From: Pseudonocardia kunmingensis
GTDB taxonomy: Bacteria; Actinomycetota; Actinomycetes; Mycobacteriales; Pseudonocardiaceae
DNA length: 64,000 bases
Reading direction: 5' to 3'
Assembly (NCBI RefSeq): GCF_006716445.1
Contig: NZ_VFPA01000002.1
Span: forward strand, 806,001-870,000
The position numbers and the translations under genes are program-made. The notes beneath the pieces were generated by a model. It had not been told where the DNA came from and did not search any database. It saw only the letters and a program-made list of their open reading frames with translations. Below are positions 24,217-32,645 of the stretch, piece after piece (position 1 is the first letter of the stretch; each line of letters begins with the position of its first letter).

Positions 24217-25335
24217 TCAGCCTGCGGCGGTGCTCGTGCACTCCGTTCGCAAGCGCGCATTGCGCGCCTCGATGGCCTCCCAGGTGAGCGGCAGCTGGCG
24301 CTCGCGGCCCTGGTCGACCCGCGCCTGGGCGGCGGTGACATGGGGACGCTGCCGGGCTTCGTAGCGGGCGAGCGCAGCGGTGTGGTCGGTTCCGCAGCGT
24401 TCGAGCTCTTCGGCGAGGAACCAGGCGCCGGTGAGCGCGAGCGAGGTGCCCCGGCCGGAGAGGAAGGCCGCGCAGTAGCCGGCGTCCCCGACGAGGGCGA
24501 CGCGGCCGCGGTGCCAGGAGGGCATGTGGATCTGGCTCGCGGAGTCGAAGAAGAGCTCCGGATCGGCGCGGGCCGCGTCGAGCAGCTGGGGGATCTTCCA
24601 CGACGTGTGGCCCGCGAAGGCGTCGACGAGGATCCTCTTCTGGGCGTCCAGGTCGCGGTGGTCGTGGTCGAGCCATTCCGAGCGGAAGGTGAAGCTCGCC
24701 AGTGCCGCGCCCTTGAACCGGGCGATGCCCACCATCCGGCCGGGGACGTTGTGCAGGGTGACCCCGTCGGGAGCCGCCTCGCCGGGGAGGGTGGCGAGGG
24801 CGACGTAGACACCGAGGAACCGGCGGTAGTCCTCCTCGGGTCCGAACACCAGCCTGCGTACCGCGGAGTGCTGCCCGTCGGCGCCGAGCACCAGGTCGTA
24901 CCGTTCGGTGCGGCCGGACCTGAACTCCACGTCGACGCCGTCGCCGTCGTCGGTCAGCGACTCGACCGAGTCGCCGAACCGGATCGTCGCGGTGTCCGGG
25001 AGCGCGTCGGCGAGGATGCGCATGAGATCCGCGCGGACGATCTCGATGTCGTCGTCGGAGTCGCTCACCGCCGCCATGGGGATGCGGGCCACCGGCTCGC
25101 CGTCGGCGTCGACGAACCGGTTTGCCTCGCTCATCCGGACCCGATGCTTCCGGATCTCCGCCAGCAGCCCCATCCGGTCCACGACATCGATGGCGTCGCC
25201 CCGGACGTCGATGGGTGTGCCTTTGAGCCGGAGGTGCTGGGCGTGCTCGACGACGGTGATGTCGTGACCGCGAGTGCCGAGGTCGAGTGCGCAGGCGAGC
25301 CCGGCGACACCGGCTCCGGAAACGAGGATCTTCAC
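24217..25335 (-). CDS. FAD-dependent monooxygenase (TetX-like)
   Basis: A 372-residue flavin monooxygenase distinct from the tandem pair. GAGVAG is at residues 7-12, KGTPIDVRGDAIDVVDRMGL is typical of the TetX-related group, the DG motif is VLGADGQHSAVRR, and the GD motif is VALVGDAGYCAAFLSGRGTS. Relatives hydroxylate tetracycline-type or other polyketide antibiotics, or plant phenolics. GTG 25335 has GGAGG 8 bp upstream. It is divergent from the TetR gene at 25495 across a clear palindromic operator, and upstream of the MFS-LiaF gene on the same strand, so modification and export may be co-induced. Confidence 0.85.
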   Translation of the reverse strand: MKILVSGAGVAGLACALDLGTRGHDITVVEHAQHLRLKGTPIDVRGDAIDVVDRMGLLAEIRKHRVRMSEANRFVDADGEPVARIPMAAVSDSDDDIEIVRADLMRILADALPDTATIRFGDSVESLTDDGDGVDVEFRSGRTERYDLVLGADGQHSAVRRLVFGPEEDYRRFLGVYVALATLPGEAAPDGVTLHNVPGRMVGIARFKGAALASFTFRSEWLDHDHRDLDAQKRILVDAFAGHTSWKIPQLLDAARADPELFFDSASQIHMPSWHRGRVALVGDAGYCAAFLSGRGTSLALTGAWFLAEELERCGTDHTAALARYEARQRPHVTAAQARVDQGRERQLPLTWEAIEARNARLRTECTSTAAG

Positions 25336-25357
25336 GAAGGGTTCCTCCGGAGGTAGC

Positions 25358-25380
25358 TAAGGCAACGATCTGTTGCTTTA
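25358..25380. promoter_or_regulatory. Palindromic operator between FAD monooxygenase and TetR genes
   Basis: TAAGGCAAC and GTTGCTTTA are inverted arms (8 of 9 positions pair) around a 5-bp spacer, 23 bp upstream of the monooxygenase start in the 159-bp divergent gap. Size and symmetry fit a TetR-family operator, most simply for the TetR gene at 25495. Confidence 0.55.
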
Positions 25381-25494
25381 ACCGAACGTACGCCCCGCCC
25401 GCGCGCGCCGGCAACGCGGGGCCGCCGACAATCAGCGCCGACAGTCAGCGCCGACCATCGGCGCCCGGGCAGAGGAGCAGGAGGTGAGCCACAG

Positions 25495-26100
25495 GTGGCC
25501 GGAACCGTGGATCGCCCGGCGGTGCGTCGTCCGGGTGGCCGCACCGCGCGGGTGCGCGCGCAGATCCTCGCCGCGACCGCAGAGCTCGTCGCGCGTGACG
25601 GCATCGCGGGCTTTCGCTACGAGGAGGTCGCCAAGCTCGCCGGCGTGCACAAGACCAGCGTCTACCGCAACTGGCCCGAGCGCGAGGAGCTGGTCGTCGA
25701 GGCCCTGCTGCGGTACGCCGACGACCTCGGGTCGGTCGGTGACACCGGCGAGCTCCGCAGGGACCTGGTGGACTTCCTGATGGTCATCGCCGAGAGCTTG
25801 GGCAGGCCCACCGCCCGGGCGCTCGCACTGGCCACCCAGGCCGCACACGAGAGCCCGGCCGTCCACCGGGTGGCGACCAGGATCCTCGAGGAGCGCACCG
25901 CCGGCACGCGGCGGCGGGTGGAAATGGCCATCGACCGGGGCGAGCTGCCGCCGGTCGACTGCTCCCTGCTCGGCGAGATGATCGCCGGTCCGGTGCACCT
26001 CATCGTGAACCGCGGCATCCGCGCGTTCACCCGCGCGGACGCGGAGCGCATCGTCGACGTGGTGCTCACCGGCATCCGGGCCACCGCACCACACACCTGA
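25495..26100 (+). CDS. TetR family transcriptional regulator
   Basis: A 201-residue repressor with the HTH RAQILAATAELVARDGIAGFRYEEVAKLAGVHKTSVYRNWPEREELV. GTG 25495 is preceded by AGGAGG at 25479-25484. The C-terminal half is helical, with no recognised ligand family. Its divergent position to the TetX-like monooxygenase and the palindrome between them indicate local control of the monooxygenase and probably the MFS-LiaF exporter. Confidence 0.85.
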   Translation: MAGTVDRPAVRRPGGRTARVRAQILAATAELVARDGIAGFRYEEVAKLAGVHKTSVYRNWPEREELVVEALLRYADDLGSVGDTGELRRDLVDFLMVIAESLGRPTARALALATQAAHESPAVHRVATRILEERTAGTRRRVEMAIDRGELPPVDCSLLGEMIAGPVHLIVNRGIRAFTRADAERIVDVVLTGIRATAPHT

Positions 26101-26163
26101 GCGCGCGCGAGCGCGTTTCACCAGCTCACTGCGAGTCGCGATACCTGGCTTGCGCTCCGGGGC

Positions 26164-27603
26164 TCAGCCTCCGAGGACCTCCACCGCGGGTCGGTGCGAG
26201 TGGTACGCGGCCCAGCCGGGGTAGCCGGTGGCAGCGAACGCAACCCAGGCGCCGTGCATCCGGGCGGCGAGCCCGGCCGGCGCGGGATCGGGGCCGAGCA
26301 GGCCGGTGTCGCCGTGCAGCCAGGGCTCGTCGGCGAGGTCGAAGACGAAAGGAAGCTCGACGGTGTGGGCGGCGCCGAGCCGTCCGTCCAGTGCCGTGGA
26401 GCGGTGGGCGAACGAGTAGACGTGGGTGCGCCCGCCGGAGATCCGCGCGTGGGCGTCGGCCATGCGCGCCGTTCCGGCCCCGAACAGGGCTTCGCCGAGC
26501 ACGGCGGAGCGCAGCTCGCCCGGCGTTGCGTTCGACCGCGCCGCCCGGTGCGCGGCGACCACGGCCTCGGGGTCGTCGTGCACCTGCGCGGCGAGGGAGA
26601 GGACGTCCGTGTCCGTCGAGGGCTCGAGGCGGTCCTGCGGCACCAGGTACAGGTGCCCTTCCTCGGTGTTGGTGCCGATCAGCAGGTCGACGTCGGCTGC
26701 CGGCCCGTCGGCGAGCGCGTCGGCGGGCTGGACCGGGAGCACCAGGCTGAACGGGCTGAGGCCGATCAGGGGGTCGGCTGCGGTGGTGGTGCGCAGGTCG
26801 AGGCCGGCGAGCGCGGGAAGGGCGTCCACGAAGCGGTCGTCCGGGATCGCGGCGAACGCGTCGGTGGTCGGCTCGACGCCGAGTGCGGCGGCCGCTGCGG
26901 TGGTGACGCGCCGCGCCTGTTCGGGGGTGAAGACGCCGGTGCCGCTGCCGCTCTGCATGATCGCTCGACGGAACAGGCCCTTGGCGTCGGGCGTGGCGAG
27001 GAGCGCGCCGGTGAGGGTGGCGCCCGCGGACTGGCCGAAGACCGTGACGGTATCCGGGTCGCCGCCGAACGAGGCGATGCTGTCGCGCACCCAGCGGAGG
27101 GCGGCGAGCACGTCGAGCAGGCCGCGGTTGGCGGGCGCGCCCTCCAGGTCGAGGAAGCCCGGGATGCCGAGGCGGTAGTTGAGGGTCACGAGGACGACGC
27201 CGTCGCGGGCGAAGGCGCTGCCGTCGTGGAGCGCGGCCCGGGCGGAGCCGGTGACGAAGCCGCCGCCGTGCACGAAGACCATGACCGGCCGCCTGCCGTC
27301 GTCCGCGGCCGGTGTGCGGACGTCGACGGTGAGGTACTCCTCGCCGCGCACCCAGCCGGGCCCGAAGTAGGGGCTCATGTCGAGCCGGCCGAAGTCGCGG
27401 GCCGGCTGCGGGGCCGTCGGCGAGGGCCGGGTGCCGTCGCGGACACCGGACCAGCCCGGATGCGGCACGGCCGGGGCGAAGCGGCCGGCGCCGGTCGGCG
27501 CGGCGGCGTAGGGGATGGCGCGGTAGAGCTCGCCGGATCCGTCGCGGACGCCGCGCACGGCGCCCGCCGGGGTGTCGACGACCGGGCCTGTCTGCTGGGG
27601 CAC
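26164..27603 (-). CDS. Type-B carboxylesterase
   Basis: A 479-residue alpha/beta hydrolase of the cholinesterase/carboxylesterase family. The nucleophile elbow is in VTVFGQSAGATL, the oxyanion-hole region is VMVFVHGGGFVTGSA, the acid lies in GTNTEEGHLY and the histidine region in LGAAHTVELPFVF. PVVDTPAGAVRGVRDGS is the usual N-terminal strand. No signal peptide is visible, so it acts in the cytoplasm. GTG 27603 has AAGGAA upstream. A truncated MBL-like stub lies just upstream on the same strand. Confidence 0.85.
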   Translation of the reverse strand: MPQQTGPVVDTPAGAVRGVRDGSGELYRAIPYAAAPTGAGRFAPAVPHPGWSGVRDGTRPSPTAPQPARDFGRLDMSPYFGPGWVRGEEYLTVDVRTPAADDGRRPVMVFVHGGGFVTGSARAALHDGSAFARDGVVLVTLNYRLGIPGFLDLEGAPANRGLLDVLAALRWVRDSIASFGGDPDTVTVFGQSAGATLTGALLATPDAKGLFRRAIMQSGSGTGVFTPEQARRVTTAAAAALGVEPTTDAFAAIPDDRFVDALPALAGLDLRTTTAADPLIGLSPFSLVLPVQPADALADGPAADVDLLIGTNTEEGHLYLVPQDRLEPSTDTDVLSLAAQVHDDPEAVVAAHRAARSNATPGELRSAVLGEALFGAGTARMADAHARISGGRTHVYSFAHRSTALDGRLGAAHTVELPFVFDLADEPWLHGDTGLLGPDPAPAGLAARMHGAWVAFAATGYPGWAAYHSHRPAVEVLGG

Positions 27604-27637
27604 GGGAGGTGTTCCTTTCCGCGGACGTGCCGGGGGG

Positions 27638-27730
27638 TCAGGCGCTGTGGGAGGCGATGTGGGAGAAGCCCGCCCACTCCTTGATCCGGGTGACCGTGAC
27701 GTCTCCCAGGATGATCTCGTTCGCCGTCAT
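27638..27730 (-). pseudogene. MBL-fold hydrolase N-terminal stub (30 codons)
   Basis: A reading frame from ATG 27730 to a stop at 27638 begins TANEIILGDVTVTRIKEWAG, matching the first beta-strands of MBL-fold hydrolases (compare TTIELGDVQITRVMEF in the gene at 79-1029). It then ends after nine unrelated residues. The rest of the enzyme is gone. It sits in the leader of the carboxylesterase gene and divergently from the XRE regulator, which may once have controlled the intact hydrolase. Confidence 0.5.
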
Positions 27731-27832
27731 GCGTCCGAGCCTGGATACGACGGCGCGGCGCAACCACTCCCGCGTTGTCGTACCCCTCGCAGGGTGTGGA
27801 TGGGCCCCGTCCGGCCGCCGGATACTCGTGGG

Positions 27833-28717
27833 ATGGACGGACCTGGCCCCCTCGGCGACTTCCTGCAGGCCCGGCGGGCGCGGCTGCGGCCCGACGACGT
27901 CGGCCTGCGCGACATCGGGTCCCGCCGTCGCGTGGCCGGGCTGCGTCGCGAGGAGCTCGCCCAGCTGGCGGGCGTGAGCGTCTCCTACTACACACGGCTC
28001 GAGCAGGGCCTGTCGCGCGGTGCGTCGGCCGAGGTGCTCGAGGCGATCGCCCGTGCCCTGCTGCTGGACGAGCACGAGCGCGCGCATCTCGAGCGGCTCG
28101 CCGACGCGTCCCGGCGCTCACCCCGGGTGCGCCGTCCGCGGCCGGAGCGGCTCTCCGGCGAGACGCGGGACCTGCTGCGCGCCGTCGACGGCGTCCCCGC
28201 GCTCGTCCTGGGGCAGCGCACCGACGTCCTGGCGTGGAACCCGCTGGGGCACGCCCTGCTGGCCGGGCACCTGGACCCGCGGTCCCCGGACGACCCGGCA
28301 GGCCGGCCGAACATGAGCCGGCTGCTGTTCCTGGACCCGCACTGCCGGGAGCTCTACGGGGATGACTGGAGGCGGAAGGTGCGCGCGGTCGTCGGCAACC
28401 TGCGGATCGCCGTGGGCCGCCACCCGGACGACCCGCTGATCGCGGAGCTGATCGGCGAGCTGACGATGAAGAGTCCCGAGTTCGTCGCGCTGTGGCGTGA
28501 CCACCGGGTGGCACCGTGCGACGCCGCCTCGTACGAGCTGCACCACCCCGTCGTGGGGGTGGTGGCGGTGACCCAGCAGACGCTGGCGATCGCCCGCTCG
28601 CCGGGGCAGTCGCTGATCGTGTGCACGACACCCGCCGGGTCCCCGTCCGAGCAGGCGCTCGTGCTGCTGCGGCAGGCGGGCCGCACGCGGCCGGCGCCGG
28701 TGCCCGCGTCCTGGTGA
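27833..28717 (+). CDS. XRE-family regulator with MmyB-like C-terminal ligand domain
   Basis: A 294-residue regulator. The N-terminal HTH reads VAGLRREELAQLAGVSVSYYTRLEQGLSRGAS. The C-terminal MmyB-type domain includes PALVLGQRTDVLAWNPLGHALL, NMSRLLFLDPHCRELYGDDW and HHPVVGVVAVTQQTL. In actinobacteria these regulators usually flank and control a single oxidoreductase or hydrolase gene, and the domain is thought to bind a fatty-acid-like ligand. It is divergent from the MBL stub and the carboxylesterase, the likely target. Start ATG 27833. Confidence 0.85.
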   Translation: MDGPGPLGDFLQARRARLRPDDVGLRDIGSRRRVAGLRREELAQLAGVSVSYYTRLEQGLSRGASAEVLEAIARALLLDEHERAHLERLADASRRSPRVRRPRPERLSGETRDLLRAVDGVPALVLGQRTDVLAWNPLGHALLAGHLDPRSPDDPAGRPNMSRLLFLDPHCRELYGDDWRRKVRAVVGNLRIAVGRHPDDPLIAELIGELTMKSPEFVALWRDHRVAPCDAASYELHHPVVGVVAVTQQTLAIARSPGQSLIVCTTPAGSPSEQALVLLRQAGRTRPAPVPASW

Positions 28718-28733
28718 GGCGGCCCGGCCCGGA

Positions 28734-29399
28734 TCAGCCCGGCCCGGGTCGCGGCCGCCCCAGCGCGGCGTAGGTGAGGTCGGTCAGGTAGTCGTTCAGC
28801 GCCAGCGCGGCGTCGACCGCCGCCGCCGCGTCGCCGTGGGCGACGGCGCGCAGGATCCGGGCGTGCCGCTCGGCGGCGATCCGCAGGTGCTCGGCGACGT
28901 CGGGCAGGTGGGCGAACCAGAACCGGCGGGACAGCGCCTGCAGCGGCGCCATGGCGAGCTGCAGGTACTCGTTGTGGGCCGCCTCGACGATCGCGGCGTG
29001 GGACGCTTTGAGGAGCGCACCGAATGCTCGGACGTCGGTCCCGCTGAACGCGTCGAGCTCCGCGGCCAGCGCCAGCATCTGCTCCTTCTGGCGGGTCTGC
29101 GCCCGGAAGGTGGCGAACCGGACCGCCATCTCCTCCAACCCCCGGCGCAGCTCGAGCAGCCGGAAGTGCGCTTCCACCGACACCGGTGCGACGAAGACCC
29201 CGCGGTGCGGGTGGATCTCGACCATGCGTTCCCGCGCGAGCCGCTGCAGCGCCTCGCGCACCGGTGTGCGGCCGAAGCCCGTCCGCGCCATGAGCTGCGA
29301 CTCCGACACGGCCTCGCCCGGAGCGAGGTCCTGGAACGTGATCATCTCCTCGAGCAGGGCGTACACCTGGTCGGTCTTGTTGCTCAGCTGCTCCGCCAC
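28734..29399 (-). CDS. GntR family regulator, FadR (FCD) subfamily
   Basis: A 221-residue regulator. The winged HTH is LAPGEAVSESQLMARTGFGRTPVREALQRLARERMVEIHPHRGVFVAP, followed by an all-helical FCD effector domain with likely metal histidines in KASHAAIVEAAHN and AAERHARIL. GTG 29399 has GGGAGGGG upstream. Divergent across 82 bp from the FAD oxidoreductase, whose promoter contains a TATA-rich inverted repeat. It probably represses that gene set and responds to an organic acid. Confidence 0.85.
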   Translation of the reverse strand: MAEQLSNKTDQVYALLEEMITFQDLAPGEAVSESQLMARTGFGRTPVREALQRLARERMVEIHPHRGVFVAPVSVEAHFRLLELRRGLEEMAVRFATFRAQTRQKEQMLALAAELDAFSGTDVRAFGALLKASHAAIVEAAHNEYLQLAMAPLQALSRRFWFAHLPDVAEHLRIAAERHARILRAVAHGDAAAAVDAALALNDYLTDLTYAALGRPRPGPG

Positions 29400-29469
29400 G
29401 TAGTCCCCTCCCCGCTCGCGCCCGCCCATCCTGGCAGACCGCCTCTGGACCGCTGCCACATCTCCCATG

Positions 29470-29485
29470 TATAACCGATATATGA
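29470..29485 (+). promoter_or_regulatory. Putative leaderless promoter and GntR operator
   Basis: TATAAC at 29470-29475 lies 6 bp before ATG 29482, the spacing expected for a leaderless transcript. No Shine-Dalgarno is visible before either candidate ATG. The segment TGTATA-accg-ATATATGA has imperfect dyad symmetry of the FadR/GntR type, so the adjacent regulator could occlude the -10 region. Confidence 0.4.
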
Positions 29486-30855
29486 GCGATCGACGGACGC
29501 CCGAGTTCGCCGGATGGCGCCTGGGGGAGGCGGCGGGAGACGCCGCCGAGCTCCCGGTGCTGGCCGACGTCGATGTCGTCGTGGTCGGTGGGGGAGCGGC
29601 CGGCGTGGCAGCCGCGACCGTCGCCGCGGAGGGCGGCCTGTCGGTCGTGCTGATCGAGAAGTACGGCTTCTGCGGCGGTGCGGCCGTGGCCGGGATGTCC
29701 GGGACCATTTGCGGTCTGTACCTGTCCACCGCGGATCGCGGCGGTCCCGAACAGGTCGTGCGCGGTTTCACCGAGCGCTTCCGCGCCGCGCTGGCGGATC
29801 GGGCGGGCGTCACCGGCCCGCAGCGGTACGGGCGCACGTGGACGGTGGCGCACGACCCGCTCGTCTGGCGCGAGGTGGCCGACGACCTGCTCGAGTCGGC
29901 CGGGGTGCGGGTGCTGCTCCACACCGCCGTCACGGGCGTGCTGGTCGAGCAGGGCGAGCACCGCGGGGTCGTCGTCGAGTCGGGCGCCGGCCGGGCGGTG
30001 GTCCGCGCGGCACGCACGATCGACGCCTCCGGCGACGCCGCCGTCGTCGCGCGGGCCGGGCACGGCACGGTCTTCGGCGACGACGGGGTGATCCAGAACC
30101 CGACGATGTTCTTCCGGCTCGGCAACGTCGACCTGGCCGCCTTCGACGCCGCGTGGGGCGAGGACACGATCTGCGCGCCGTGGGTGACCGAGGCGATCGA
30201 GCGGGTCCGGGCCGACGGCGCCGACCTGCCGCGGTCGAAGATCTGGGTCTTCCGCACCACACGGGCCGGGGAGCTGCTGGTCAATGCCACGCGGTTGGTC
30301 GGGCGGGACGGCCGGATGCTCAACGTCATCGATCCGGAGGACTTCACCGAGGCGGAGGTCCTCGGCCGTCGCCAGGTCCGCGAGTACGCCCGGTTCCTGC
30401 GCAGCGAGGTGCCCGGGTGCGCGGCCGCGTTCGTGGTGGACACCGGCGTCGAGGCGGGCATCCGGCAGACCCGCAGCATCCTCGCCGCCGCGACCCTGAC
30501 CAACGACGACGTCGTCTCCTGCCGCAAGCGCCCCGACGGCGTCGTCCGCTCACCGTGGCCGATCGAGCTGCACGCAGGCGACCGGCCGAAGCTGCACTGG
30601 CTGCTCGAGGACTTCTACGAGGTCCCGTACCTCGCGCTGGTGCCGAGGGTCGGGGAGAACGTGATCGTCGCCGGCCGGTGCCTCGGCGCCGAGCACGAGG
30701 CGCTCGCCTCCGCGCGCGTGACCGCGCAATGCTTCGAGTACGGGCACGCCGCCGCCGCGGCGACGCTGCTCTCGATCCGCAAGGGCACCCCCTATCGCGC
30801 CGTCGACGGCGCCGAGGTGCGTGCCGCGATGCGCGCCGCCGGCAGCGAACTCTGA
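29482..30855 (+). CDS. FAD-dependent oxidoreductase (FAD_oxidored family)
   Basis: A 457-residue flavoprotein. The FAD motif is DVVVVGGGAAGVAAATVAAEG, followed by LIEKYGFCGG, the loop with a cysteine typical of this family, and a C-terminal FAD contact VIVAGRCLGAEHEALASARV. Such proteins oxidise hydroxy-acids or related compounds and often occur beside sugar-acid catabolic genes. An ATG at 29467 in frame is an alternative start, but 29482 fits the -10 box. It is first of a plus-strand set with IlvD-like dehydratase and MHS transporter, all plausibly under the GntR regulator. Confidence 0.75.
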   Translation: MSDRRTPEFAGWRLGEAAGDAAELPVLADVDVVVVGGGAAGVAAATVAAEGGLSVVLIEKYGFCGGAAVAGMSGTICGLYLSTADRGGPEQVVRGFTERFRAALADRAGVTGPQRYGRTWTVAHDPLVWREVADDLLESAGVRVLLHTAVTGVLVEQGEHRGVVVESGAGRAVVRAARTIDASGDAAVVARAGHGTVFGDDGVIQNPTMFFRLGNVDLAAFDAAWGEDTICAPWVTEAIERVRADGADLPRSKIWVFRTTRAGELLVNATRLVGRDGRMLNVIDPEDFTEAEVLGRRQVREYARFLRSEVPGCAAAFVVDTGVEAGIRQTRSILAAATLTNDDVVSCRKRPDGVVRSPWPIELHAGDRPKLHWLLEDFYEVPYLALVPRVGENVIVAGRCLGAEHEALASARVTAQCFEYGHAAAAATLLSIRKGTPYRAVDGAEVRAAMRAAGSEL

Positions 30856-30885
30856 CCGACCAGCCGTACCTCACCGGAGGCACCC

Positions 30886-32595
30886 ATGCCCGACCTGCCC
30901 CACCTGCCCGACGCCGACCGTCCCCGCCCGGACGGCCTGCGCAGCGAGTTCACCCCCGGCACCACCCGCTGGGCGGTGCGCCGCGCGCAGTGGACCGCGA
31001 TGGGGTACTCCCCGGAGGACCAGGGCCGGCCCAAGATCGCTGTCGTCAACACCTCGTCGAAGCTCGCGGTGTGCTTCTCCCACCTCGACGGCGTCGCCGA
31101 CGTCGTGTCCGAGGCGATCTGGGAGGCGGGCGGGCTGCCGCTGGAGATCCGCACGGTGGCGCCCAGCGACTTCGTGACCAGTGCCGGGCGCAAGGCGCGT
31201 TACCTCATGCCGACCCGCGACCTGATCGTCAACGACATCGAGGCCGCGGTCGAGGGTGCGGTGCTCGACGGCATGGTCTGCCTCTCCTCCTGCGACAAGA
31301 CCACCCCTGCGCACCTGATGGCGTCGGCGCGGCTTGACATCCCGTCGATCCTCGTCATCGGCGGGTACCAGCAGGCCGGTACGCGGGGCGGCTGCTCCGT
31401 GGACATCGACACGGTCTACGAGTCCGTCGGCGCCGTGCGCTCCGGCGCGATGACGGTCGAGGAGCTGGGCGAGGTCGCGGACTCCGCCATCGTCGGCCCC
31501 GGTGTCTGCGCCGGCCTGGCCACCGCGAACACCATGCACGTGCTCGCGGAGTCGCTCGGCATGACGCTGCCCGGATCGGCGCCGATCCGGGCGAACTCGG
31601 AGCGGATGCGCGCGCTGGCCGCCGAGTCCGGCCGCCGGATCCTCGGCATGGTGTCCGAAGGCCTCACCGCGCGGAAGGTCCTCACCGCGGCCGCGATCGA
31701 GAACGCGGTGCAGGTCGCGCTGGCACTGGGCGGCTCCGTGAACTGCGTGCGGCACCTGGCCGCGGTCGCTGCCGAGGCCGACCTCGACCTCGACGTCGTC
31801 GGGCTGTTCGAGCGCCTCGGTGCCGACGCGGTGCAGCTCGCGGCGATCCGCCCCAACGGCACCGACCAGGTCTGGGATCTCGAGCGCGTCGGCGGCGCGC
31901 AGGCCGTCATGCGCGCGCTGCTGCCGCGGATCCACGGCGACGCCCTCACCGTCACCGGCCGCACGGTCGCCGAGCTCGCCGGGCAGGCCCCCGAGCCCGA
32001 CGGCGAGGTCCTGCACCTGCTCACCGATCCGGTCCGGCCCGAGCCCGGTCTGCTCATCCTGCGCGGCTCGCTGGCACCCGACGGTGCGGTGGTCAAGGTC
32101 GCCGGGGCCGGGAACGCCCGGCGCCGCTTCACCGGGCGGGCCGAGGTCTTCGCGGGTGAGGACGCCGCCATCGACGCCCTCGGCGAGGGGCGCATCCGCC
32201 CCGGCGCGGTGATCGTGCTGCGCGGCATGGGGCCGAGGGGCGGCCCCGGCACGGTCTTCGCGGCGAGCTTCGTCGCGGCGCTCAACGGCGCCGGTCTCGG
32301 CGGCCAGGTGGCCGTGGTGACCGACGGAGAGCTGTCCGGGCTCAACCACGGCCTCGTCGTCGGACAGGTCATGCCCGAGGCCGCCGACGGCGGCCCGCTC
32401 GCCGGGGTCGAGACCGGCGACGTCGTCACGATCGATCTCGACGCCCGCACCCTCGACGCCGACCCCGTCCGCGACGGCGCCCCGGTCACCTCGGGGTTGC
32501 CGGGCCAGGAGCGGGGCTGGCTCGGCCAGTACGCGGCCCTCGTCGGGCCCGTCCAGCAGGGCGCCGTGCTGCGCAGGCCCGCGCCCACCACGTGA
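30886..32595 (+). CDS. IlvD/Edd family dehydratase (dihydroxy-acid or sugar-acid dehydratase)
   Basis: A 569-residue iron-sulfur dehydratase. Cluster cysteines are expected in CFSHLDG, in LSSCDKTTPAHLMA and in GTRGGCSVD. The C-terminal swivel domain has VIVLRGMGPRGGPGT and TDGELSGLNHGLVVG. The family removes water from 2,3-dihydroxy acids in branched-chain amino-acid synthesis or from aldonic acids in sugar catabolism. The GntR/MHS context favours the catabolic role. GGAGG precedes ATG 30886. It follows the FAD oxidoreductase by 30 bp. Confidence 0.85.
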   Translation: MPDLPHLPDADRPRPDGLRSEFTPGTTRWAVRRAQWTAMGYSPEDQGRPKIAVVNTSSKLAVCFSHLDGVADVVSEAIWEAGGLPLEIRTVAPSDFVTSAGRKARYLMPTRDLIVNDIEAAVEGAVLDGMVCLSSCDKTTPAHLMASARLDIPSILVIGGYQQAGTRGGCSVDIDTVYESVGAVRSGAMTVEELGEVADSAIVGPGVCAGLATANTMHVLAESLGMTLPGSAPIRANSERMRALAAESGRRILGMVSEGLTARKVLTAAAIENAVQVALALGGSVNCVRHLAAVAAEADLDLDVVGLFERLGADAVQLAAIRPNGTDQVWDLERVGGAQAVMRALLPRIHGDALTVTGRTVAELAGQAPEPDGEVLHLLTDPVRPEPGLLILRGSLAPDGAVVKVAGAGNARRRFTGRAEVFAGEDAAIDALGEGRIRPGAVIVLRGMGPRGGPGTVFAASFVAALNGAGLGGQVAVVTDGELSGLNHGLVVGQVMPEAADGGPLAGVETGDVVTIDLDARTLDADPVRDGAPVTSGLPGQERGWLGQYAALVGPVQQGAVLRRPAPTT

Positions 32596-32645
32596 CCGCT
32601 CGATCCACTGCTCCAGCGCGACCCGCCGATCGAAGGAGATGGCCC

